Source: Phycisphaerales bacterium UBA2402 (GTDB taxonomy: Bacteria > Planctomycetota > Phycisphaerae > Phycisphaerales > UBA1924). Taken from it: 32,876 nucleotides of DNA. The translations under genes and the position numbers were made by a program. The stretch is taken from assembly GCA_002343715.1 (NCBI GenBank), contig DDSA01000227.1:1-32876 (forward strand), read 5' to 3'. Shown here in pieces: positions 27,001-32,876 of the stretch. Each line of letters starts with the position of its first letter. The first letter of the stretch is position 1. The notes beneath the pieces are model-generated. The model saw nothing but the letters and a program-made list of their open reading frames with translations. It was not told the origin of the DNA and searched no databases.

Positions 27001-30000
27001 CGTCGTCTCCGTGGCGGCCGCGGCGACTCGGTTGTCGGTCGGATTAAAGACCAGGACACGAATCGCGGCGGTGGCGGCGCCGGCAGTACCTGCAAACGTA
27101 TAAACGCCTCCGCCCGCATTGATGAAACCGCTGGCCGCAAGGCTGGCGGGCGTGAACAAGCCCTTCGTTTGATCGTCGAGCGCGACCGAGATGTTCAGGG
27201 TCTGGCCCGGGTCCGGATCGACGATCGTGACGGAGGCGAACGGAGAGAGTGTCGCGGTGTCGTCAACCGCTTGGCCGCTCACGGTCCCCGTGATGACCGG
27301 CGCATCATTGACCGAGGTGGAAATGATGGTGGTGGTGGAGTCGCTCACCGCAGGAGCGAACCCATCGGCGACGGAAAGTGTGAGGGTCGTGGTTTCGGTG
27401 GCCGCCACGGAGACGCGGTTGGGCGTGGGGCGGAAGACCAGCAGACGGATGGCGGTCGTGATCGCCGCGGCGGTGCCCGTGAAGGTGTACGCCCCGCCGC
27501 CCGCGGCGACAAAGCCGCTGGCCGTGAGGCTCGCGTCCGTGAACGCCCCCTTGGCCGCGGCATCGAGGCTGACGGTGGCGGTCATCGTCTGGGCCGGTAC
27601 GTCGGGATCGCTGACGGTGATGGCCGCGAAGGGGGTGATGGTATCGGTGTCGTTGATCGACTGTCCCGCGACTGAGCCGGTGATCTGCGTCGGGTCGTTG
27701 AAGGGGGACGCGATGACGGTGGTGGTGGGGTCTGTTGTCGGAGATGCGACACCGTCATCCACGGAGATGGTGAACGTGGTGGTTTCGGTCGAGCCGACGA
27801 CCACCCTGTTCTCGGTCGGTGCGAAGACGAGTTGGCGGATGGCTGTGGTGGCGGCGGCCGCGGCGCCGCTGAAGGTGTACACCCCCGCGCCGGCATCGAT
27901 GAACCCGCTCGCGCTGAGGCTCGCGGGGGTGAAACTTCCCGCGGCGGCATCGCTGAGCGTGATCGTGACCGACTGAGTCTGCGCGGGCGAGTCGGGATCG
28001 CTGATTGTGATACCGCCGAAGGGAGTGACGGTGGCGTTATCGAGCACGGCCTGACCGGCGACCGCGCCGCTGAGAAGGGGCGCATCGTTGACGGAGGTCG
28101 AAACGACGGTCGTCGTGGCATCGGAGACTGTGGCGGCGATGCCGTCGTTGATCGCGATGGTGAACGTGGTGGTCTCCGTCGCGCCGACCGCCACGCGGTC
28201 GTTGGCGGGGTCAAAGACCAGCGCACGGATGGCGGTGACGGCTGCGGTTGCGGAGCCTGTGAACGTGTATACACCGCCGCCGCTGTTGCTGAACCCGCTG
28301 GTGGTCAGGCTCGCGGGCGTGAAGGCACCCTTGGCGGCATCGTCCAGCGTCACGGTGACGGTCTGGATCTGCCCCGGGTCCGGATCGGTGAACGTGACGG
28401 CGGAGAACGGGGACAGAAGCGCAGAATCGTCCACGGCCTGGCCCGCCACGGTGCCCGAGATGATCGGGGCATCATTGACGGATGTGGAGATGACGGATGT
28501 ATCGGCGTTGTGTGCCAGCGAGGCGACGTTGTCGCTGGTGACGATGGTGAATGTCGTGGTTTCCGTGAGACCCACGGCGACACGGTCGTTCGTTGGATTG
28601 AACACCAGAGCGCGGATGGCCGCGGTGAGTTGGGCCGCGGTTCCGACCCGGCTGTACAGCCCGTTATTGAAATCCGAGAAGCCGCCGATCACCACGCTGG
28701 CGGGGGTGAATGCACCCTTCGCGAAGGTATCGATCACGATGAACAGGTTGATGGTCTGGGCGGGAATGTCCGGGTCCGAGATCGTGACTCCGGAGAACGG
28801 ATTGATGCTGGCGTTGTCGTTGACCGTTTGTCCCGTGACGATACCCGTGATCGTTGTCGGGTCGTTGAACGGGGTGGAAACCACCGTGGTGGCGGCGTTC
28901 GTAGTCGCCGGGGCGATTGAATCGTCAACGCTGATGGTGAACGTGCTGGTCTCGGTTGACCCGACCATCACTCGGTTCTCGGTGGGTGCGAAGACGAGTT
29001 GCCGGATCGCCGCCTGGGCGGCGGTGGCATCGCCCGAGAAGGTGTACGAACCGCCGCCCGCGTCCGCAAAGCCGCTGGCGGACAGACTCGCGGGTGTGAA
29101 GACGCCCTTTGCCGCGGTGTCGATGCTGACGGTGATCGCCAGCGAGTCGCCGTCGGCATCTGTGATGGTCACGGCCTGAAAAGGCTGGACGGTCGCGTTG
29201 TCCAGCACCGCCTGTCCCGCGGCAGTCCCGCCGATCACCGGCGCGATGTTCACCGATGTCGATACAACGGTCGTCGTGCTGTTTGTGGTGGCGGGAGCGA
29301 TACCGTCAACGGCCGATATCGTGAATGTGGTGGTCTCGGTGTTGCCCACGGGGACGCGGTTGTCTGCCGGATCGAAGACCAGGGCGCGGATGGCCGCCGT
29401 CGCCGCTGAGGGGCTGCCCGTGAATGTGTAGACGCCTCCGCCCGAATCGGAGAAACCGCTCGCGACCAGGCTGGCCGGGGTAAAGACGCCTTTGGCGGCG
29501 GTGTCGAGCGTGACGGAGACCGTGAGGGACTGTCCCGGATCAACATCACCGATGGTGACGGTCGAGAAGGGGGACACGAGCGCGGTGTCATCGACGCTTT
29601 GACCGGCGACAGCGCCGCCGATCGTGGGTGCATCGTTCACGCTGACGGATTCGACCGTTGTGTCGGAGTTGCTGATGGTGCCGAAACCGTCGTTGACGCT
29701 GATGGTGAACGCGGTGACCTCGGTGGCGCCGACGGCCACGCGGTTGTCGGTCGGGTCGAACGCGAGCAGCCGGATCGCGGCCTGCGCGGCGCCCGCGTGG
29801 CCGGTGAAGGTGTAGGTACCGCCCCCGGCATCCGTGAACCCGCTGGCGGACAGGCTGCCGGGGGTGAAGACGCCCTTCGAGGCGTTGTCGAGCGTGACCG
29901 TGATGATCAAGGACTGGAGCGGGTCGGGGTCGGTGATCGTGAGCGATGCGAAAGGCGTGGCGGTAGCGTTGTCGTTCACCGTCGTGAGCGGGTTGATGCC

Positions 30001-30465
30001 GCTCAGGTCGGAAGGATCGTTCACCGAAGCGGCGATGACGGTGGTGGTGCTGTCGGTCGTGGGCGTTGTGGAAAGATCGTCCGCTGTGATGGTGAAGATG
30101 GTGGTTTCGGTGAGACCGACGGGCAGGCGGTTGTCGGTCGGATCGAAACTCAAGAGCCGGAGAGCGGCCGTGGCCGCGGCGGGTGATCCGACGAACGTGT
30201 ACCGGCCCGAACCGGCGTCCGTAAAACTACTGGCCGCGAGGCTCGCGGGTGTGAAGACGCCGCGGATGCTGTTATCGAGCGCGACTTCGATATGGAGCGA
30301 GGGATCATCGTCCGTGATGACCACCGAGGCAAAGGGAAAAATGGTGGCGTTATCATCGACGCCCTGGCCAGCGACGGTGCCGGTGATGAGGGGTTCGCCG
30401 GTAAGCAGGACGCGGGGTTCGAGACCTTCGAGGGTGCCGCAGCGGCGGACGAGCGAATGAATCAT
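24016..30465 (-). CDS. Giant LEPR-XLL surface protein with 14 cadherin-like repeats
   Basis: A 2149-residue protein. The ATG at 30465 has a GGGAG site. The N-terminus carries LEGLEPRVLL (12-21), the LEPR-XLL signature of planctomycete giant proteins, with no classical signal peptide. Residues about 32-1835 are 14 tandem repeats of about 129 residues. Their consensus runs GQxVxDNAT-x-x-PF, TITDPDPGQ, KGxFTPASLAASGF, GGGxYTFTG, AAIRxLVFxPT-x-NRV, TETTTFTI, then SVNDAP or FNDPT. This is the cadherin-like repeat of large bacterial adhesins. The C-terminal 310 residues are three units of about 107 residues, each with a Ca-type loop (DSNGNGIFDGGD, DTNGNGVWDARD, DRNFNGVFDAAD) in an Ig-like beta domain. 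No PEP-CTERM or dockerin tail is present. Likely a Ca-stabilised cell-surface adhesin or matrix protein. Confidence 0.88.
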   Translation of the reverse strand: MIHSLVRRCGTLEGLEPRVLLTGEPLITGTVAGQGVDDNATIFPFASVVITDDDPSLHIEVALDNSIRGVFTPASLAASSFTDAGSGRYTFVGSPAAATAALRLLSFDPTDNRLPVGLTETTIFTITADDLSTTPTTDSTTTVIAASVNDPSDLSGINPLTTVNDNATATPFASLTITDPDPLQSLIITVTLDNASKGVFTPGSLSASGFTDAGGGTYTFTGHAGAAQAAIRLLAFDPTDNRVAVGATEVTAFTISVNDGFGTISNSDTTVESVSVNDAPTIGGAVAGQSVDDTALVSPFSTVTIGDVDPGQSLTVSVTLDTAAKGVFTPASLVASGFSDSGGGVYTFTGSPSAATAAIRALVFDPADNRVPVGNTETTTFTISAVDGIAPATTNSTTTVVSTSVNIAPVIGGTAAGQAVLDNATVQPFQAVTITDADGDSLAITVSIDTAAKGVFTPASLSASGFADAGGGSYTFSGDATAAQAAIRQLVFAPTENRVMVGSTETSTFTISVDDSIAPATTNAATTVVSTPFNDPTTITGIVTGQTVNDNASINPFSGVTISDPDIPAQTINLFIVIDTFAKGAFTPASVVIGGFSDFNNGLYSRVGTAAQLTAAIRALVFNPTNDRVAVGLTETTTFTIVTSDNVASLAHNADTSVISTSVNDAPIISGTVAGQAVDDSALLSPFSAVTFTDPDPGQIQTVTVTLDDAAKGAFTPASLTTSGFSNSGGGVYTFTGSATAAVTAIRALVFDPANDRVAVGATETTTFTIAINDGIAATVSDATTTVVSTSVNDAPLLSGAVAGQAVLDNATVTPFGGITISDPDSPAQTQSVTITLSDAAAGSFTPASLSASGFIDAGAGVYTFSGAAAAATTAIRQLVFAPTENRVVVGSTETTTFTISVDDGVASPTTDPTTTVIASPFNDPTQITGSVAGQSINDTDTITPFAAITVSDPDVPAQTMTATVSLDAAAKGAFTDASLTASGFVAAGGGAYTFTGTAAAITTAIRLLVFRPTPNRVSVAATETTTLTLSVADGFAPAVSDSTTTIISTSVNDAPVITGTVSGQAVDDTATLSPFASVTIVDPDPGQTLNISVALDDQTKGLFTPASLAASGFINAGGGVYTFAGTAGAATAAIRVLVFNPTDNRVAAAATETTTFTITVDDGMAPAAVNSATTVVSTNVNDAPQISGTVSGIEVLDNATVAPFTTVTFSDADPATTLAVSVTLSAPAQGVFTPASLAASGFSDAGGGTYEYTGTPAAATAAIRQLVFAPIENRVLIGLTETTTFMIAVHDGIAPAVVNSSTSVIVSPFNDPTEISGTQEGQAVLDTGTLLPFAAVTITDPDSPAQSLVVTITLDDSAKGGFTSASLAASGFGAVGGGVYSYSGTAAQATVAIRQLVFRPMANRVAPGLTETVGLTVTINDEVAAPVVDSGSSIISTSVNDAPTITGTAVVTVNDKSTAAAFPTIVITDADPGSTISVSVSLDSTAKGGFTSASLTASGFVDAGGGTFTFSGTPAQATAALRALVFAPVENRAAVGATEQTTLTVSVSDGIAPAVSDNASVVSSLSINDPVSLSGAAANQAVNDDATVRPFQTFTFADVDPGQNFVIRVSHSAANGRFTDESLAASGFSLESPGVYTFSGGVAAATTAIRLLAFSPTANADAPGQNRATTFTVSADDGSNIVSDNNTSVIATSINDAPSIAGASAQPAINDTQSVSPFGDVTFTDPDLSAVVTVSVQLDDSAKGAFTPDSLAASGFADAGNGLYTFSGTPQAATTALRALVFVPTENRVTSGDSETVIFTLTITDGVAAPAADSNTSIQIQGVNDAPSIGSVSTSLDFVRTGQTFILAASGVTDTDGTISRVRYYHDSNGNGIFDGGDELLGEDTDGSDGWSFVAAADPAWGVGIFTLFAQTVDNEGGLSSAASTFVTVAVNNGPLVATVTAVPGSATLNQRVTVTATGVNGMSRPVKKVYFYEDTNGNGVWDARDKKIGTDSKPADGFSASFILPKKWALGSRMLFARADVGGRGGIGDAAAVRFTVLPNTAPVIQAIVVSPTTIPTTNKVTLSSPTAADGDGSVKSVEYFVDRNFNGVFDAADRKVKSVSNARGGWSTTVSVNRAWINDGSVRFFARAIDNNKLAGAFVTLTVPVG
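24970..30375 (-). repeat. 14 tandem coding repeats of about 387 bp
   Basis: The repeat block of the giant protein gene. Units were separated by hand at the GQ-x-V-x-D start and the NDAP/NDP end. They differ by substitutions and by only a few residues in length. Confidence 0.85.
26113..29607 (-). repeat. Three tandem copies of a three-unit cassette, about 1.16 kb each
   Basis: Repeats 3-5, 6-8 and 9-11 form three cassettes, starting at 29607, 28446 and 27279 (spacing 1161 and 1167 bases). In each, the first unit starts V-DD and ends in NxAP (NIAP or NDAP), the second starts VLDN, has VFAPxENRV and ends FNDPT, and the third ends SVNDAP. Confidence 0.75.
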
Positions 30466-30686
30466 GTCTTCTCCCTAACTAGTTCCGCCTGCACGAGATC
30501 GGCGGCATCCTTATCTATCGATGCGTTGAGCCGAGCGATCCCCACCATACACAAGGGAAGGTGCGCGGCGCGAACATATTCTTCAATAACGCCATCGGAT
30601 CGGTGAGGAACCGGCGTTCTTTTTCGTGGGGTCCGTTCTGAGATGTTGTTCAGACCGACCCTGATCAGGGTAGGTCCGACAGCGTG
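30466..30686. other. Intergenic region between DUF444 and giant protein genes
   Basis: No gene is recognised. It contains the ribosome site of the giant protein gene at its left end and a 14-bp perfect palindrome (ACCCTGATCAGGGT, 30658-30671) near the DUF444 stop. I could not identify a convincing promoter. The palindrome lacks a T-run on the minus side, so it is a poor terminator. Confidence 0.4.
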
Positions 30687-31805
30687 CTATCGACCAGCCT
30701 TGAAGAACGTCCGCAGTGAATCCAGCAGGTCATCCCTGCCTGAGACCTTGCTCGTAATGAGTTTCGGCCCGCTCTCGTCCGGCTCGCCGTTCGGGAAGGC
30801 CTCGGTCAGGACGTTGATGAAACTGCCGCTTCCGTAGGCACTCGCGACCTGGCAGTAGCCGAACATGTTGCAGACCGGAAGGAGTTGCTCCTTGAGAATC
30901 TTCACGCAGGTGCGGTTGTCCGCGTCGCTGGAGTTATCCCCATCGGAAAAGTGAAAGAGGTAGGTGTTCCAGTCGGCGGGGTCGTAATGCTGCGCGAGAA
31001 GTTCCTTGCAGCAGACAAAGGCGGAACTGATCCTGGTGCCCCCGTCCTCGCGCACGGAGAAGAACGTCTTTTTATCTACCTCCTGCGCCCGCACATCGTG
31101 CACGATGTAGCGGCTTTCGATCCCTTCATAGTTCCTCCGCAGCCAGGTATCGATCCAGAAGGCTTCCAGCCGCACCAGTTCCTTCTGTTCATCACCCATC
31201 GAGCCCGAGACGTCCATCATGTAGACGATGACCGCGTTGGACTGCGGTTTCTTGACCTCGTTCCAGGTGCGGTACCGCAGATCGTTTTTGATCGGGACGA
31301 TCACCGGATTGTCCGGATCGTATTGGCCCATCGCCAACTGCCGTTTCAGGGCCTCGCGGTATGTGCGTTTGAAGTGGCGAAGGCTGGCTGGGCCGACAGG
31401 CCGCACCCCCGTGTACTTGTCCTTGATCGTCGTGATCCGGTGCTGACCCCGGGGCTTGATGCGGGGCAGGCGCAACTCCTCGGCCAGGATATCGGCGAGT
31501 TCCTCCAGAGAGACATCAACTTCCAACAGGTGCTGCCCTTCGGCGTCTCCGCCCTGCCCGTTCTTGCCCTGCCCGGGTTGGCCGACACCGTCGCCTTCCT
31601 GCCCCTCGCCCATCCCTACGCCGCCGGAGTTATCGCCGTACCTGAATGTGGGGATGTCGATGTCGTGGACAGGGATCGAGACGTAGCGCTTCCCCTCCTT
31701 GCCCAGCAGTTCACCGCGCGACAGAAACCTTCGCAGGTCCTTGCGGATCTTGCCGTGCACGATCTGCCTGAAGCGCTGGTGGTCTTGTTCGATGGTATTG
31801 ACCAT
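30687..31805 (-). CDS. DUF444 (YeaH/YhbH-type) von Willebrand A protein
   Basis: A 372-residue soluble protein of the YeaH/YhbH family. The N-terminus (DHQRFRQIVHGKIRKDL, then VSIP) matches the family start, and a Gly/Gln-rich linker follows (58-92). The vWA part has a metal site D198-x-S200-x-S202 (MMDVSGSM), a Thr in GGTRISS, and HFSDGDN. In many bacteria the gene is next to the PrkA/YeaG serine kinase and SpoVR genes and takes part in stress responses; neither is in this window. The ATG at 31805 is chosen; a GTG at 31829 directly abuts an AAGGAGG sequence, which is too close for normal use. Expected role: partner of PrkA kinase in the cytoplasm, inferred from the family. Confidence 0.88.
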   Translation of the reverse strand: MVNTIEQDHQRFRQIVHGKIRKDLRRFLSRGELLGKEGKRYVSIPVHDIDIPTFRYGDNSGGVGMGEGQEGDGVGQPGQGKNGQGGDAEGQHLLEVDVSLEELADILAEELRLPRIKPRGQHRITTIKDKYTGVRPVGPASLRHFKRTYREALKRQLAMGQYDPDNPVIVPIKNDLRYRTWNEVKKPQSNAVIVYMMDVSGSMGDEQKELVRLEAFWIDTWLRRNYEGIESRYIVHDVRAQEVDKKTFFSVREDGGTRISSAFVCCKELLAQHYDPADWNTYLFHFSDGDNSSDADNRTCVKILKEQLLPVCNMFGYCQVASAYGSGSFINVLTEAFPNGEPDESGPKLITSKVSGRDDLLDSLRTFFKAGR

Positions 31806-31949
31806 GGACCGGCCCCCCGCGGAGGCCACCCTCCTTATCGACCGCCGCGGCGGGCTGCATCGGCCCGCCGTACACGATACTGATACGAACTACGAGGGAT
31901 AGAGGTCGCCTGAAAATGAAGGAAAGCGTCTCTTCCTAACCCACCCCGG

Positions 31950-32876
31950 TCAGCCGCCCGCGCTGCCTTCGCCTCCGGGAAGAGTCATGGCCCAGGGGTC
32001 AAGGTAGTGGTCGATGTCTTCGCGTGTGATGGCCTTGCCGGTGTTGTCTTTCTGCCCGACCACCGTTTCGTAGGCGAGTTGACGAACGGTCTTCCCCTGC
32101 TTGAAGGCCTCCTTCGCCAAGGCCGCGGACTTGTCGTACCCGATCACCGGGACCAGTGTCGTGCACATGGCCAGCGATCCCTCGATCAGGCTCTTGCAGC
32201 GTTCTTCGTCCGGCTTCAAATCGCGGAGCAGGTTCGCGGTGAACATGCCGCAGGCCCCGGTCAGCAGACCAATGGATTCGAGCATATTGGCCGCCATCAT
32301 CGGCATGGCGACGTTGAGGTCGAGCAGGCTGCCGACGCCGCCGAAACCGCCGTACGTGATGGCCGCATCGTTCCCGATCACCTGACAGCAGACCATGATG
32401 AGGCTCTCGCAGATCACCGGGTTGACTTTGCCGGGCATGATCGATGAGCCGGGCTGCACCGCGGGGATCACCAACTCGCCCAGCCCGCAGCGCGGCCCGC
32501 ACCCCAGCCACCGGATGTCGTTGGCGATCTTCGAGAGGCTGACCGCGATGGTTTTCAGCAGCCCGCTGGTTTCGACGTACGCATCTTTCGCGTGCTGGGC
32601 CTCGAAGTGATTGTCCGCCTCGCGGAAGCGAAGCCCCTCACCGCCCAGCGATGACGTCAACTCCGCGGCGACGCGACGACCGAACTCCTCGTGGCAGTTG
32701 ATCCCGGTGCCCACCGCGGTGCCCCCCAGCGGGAGTTCACTCAGCGTGGCGAGGGCCTGCGCCAGCCTTTGTTCGGCGTGCCGCAACTGGCTGGCGTAAC
32801 CGCTGAACTCCTGCCCCAGGCGGATCGGGGGCGCGTCCTGGAGGTGCGTGCGGCCGATCTTGACGATCTCGGCGAA
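31950..32876 (-). CDS. fumC: Class II fumarate hydratase, 5' part outside window
   Basis: The visible 308 residues are the C-terminal two thirds of a fumarase/aspartase superfamily enzyme; the frame is open to the right edge. The superfamily signature GSSIMPGKVN has Gly after the Pro, as in fumarases, where aspartases have Ala. Other matches are KIGRTHLQDA at the edge, GTGINCHEEF, GPRCGLGEL and IGYDKSAALAKEA near the end. It interconverts fumarate and malate in the citric acid cycle and forms a cytoplasmic homotetramer. The Ser of the flexible GSS loop is the likely catalytic base. The gene ends about 145 bases before the DUF444 start and no terminator was found between them. Confidence 0.93.
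   Translation of the reverse strand, partial: FAEIVKIGRTHLQDAPPIRLGQEFSGYASQLRHAEQRLAQALATLSELPLGGTAVGTGINCHEEFGRRVAAELTSSLGGEGLRFREADNHFEAQHAKDAYVETSGLLKTIAVSLSKIANDIRWLGCGPRCGLGELVIPAVQPGSSIMPGKVNPVICESLIMVCCQVIGNDAAITYGGFGGVGSLLDLNVAMPMMAANMLESIGLLTGACGMFTANLLRDLKPDEERCKSLIEGSLAMCTTLVPVIGYDKSAALAKEAFKQGKTVRQLAYETVVGQKDNTGKAITREDIDHYLDPWAMTLPGGEGSAGG

Noticed and set aside
24970..30375. Regular repeats resembling a CRISPR array or satellite
   Set aside because: The period is about 387 bp, the frame is open throughout and changes preserve protein pattern, so these are coding domain repeats.

Overview
The window looks like chromosomal DNA from a planctomycete, most likely of the Phycisphaerae type. 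It is GC-rich and almost fully coding. The evidence is a giant repeat protein starting with the planctomycete LEPR-XLL motif, a secreted protein ending in a PEP-CTERM-like anchor, a HAF-repeat protein ending in a two-loop dockerin-like module, and a MoxR/DUF58/von Willebrand operon. I saw no tRNA, rRNA, CRISPR array, insertion sequence, phage gene or attachment site.

Layout. (1) Positions 46-2883, minus strand: two secreted ClpP/SppA-fold paralogues. The downstream gene keeps the serine-protease motifs and the upstream gene has lost them. (2) 3221-3889, minus: a small secreted PEP-CTERM-like protein with a clear terminator and an AT-rich 5' region containing a candidate promoter and an inverted repeat. 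(3) 4243-4797, plus: elongation factor P with Asn at the loop tip that is usually Lys or Arg. (4) 4808-21306, minus: a run of eleven genes, many overlapping or only a few bases apart. In transcription order these are a duplicated iron-type ABC permease, an NHL-repeat lipoprotein, a 1021-residue membrane vWA/amidotransferase-like protein, a MoxR AAA+ ATPase, two small lipoproteins, a DUF58 protein, a BatA-type membrane vWA protein, an 821-residue membrane protein, an ABC ATPase and a fused double ABC-2 permease. (5) 21357-22481, plus: an M24 Xaa-Pro peptidase. (6) 22491-23807, minus: the secreted HAF-repeat/dockerin-like protein. (7) 24016-30465, minus: the 2149-residue LEPR-XLL protein with 14 cadherin-like repeats. 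(8) 30687-31805, minus: a DUF444 (YeaH/YhbH-type) vWA protein. (9) 31950 to the right edge, minus: the 3' part of class II fumarase.

How the genes fit together. MoxR ATPases typically act as chaperones on vWA-domain clients, and DUF58 and BatA-type proteins are their usual neighbours. Here that core is joined to an ABC-2 exporter and three lipoproteins, which suggests one envelope-assembly or export machine. This is inference from gene order. The secreted proteins carry three different surface features (PEP-CTERM-like tail, dockerin-like tail, LEPR-XLL start) and are likely cell-surface products. The strongest points for a second look are the MoxR/vWA/ABC supercluster with two BamE-like lipoproteins, the active/inactive protease pair, and the three-domain cassette amplified in tandem inside the giant protein.
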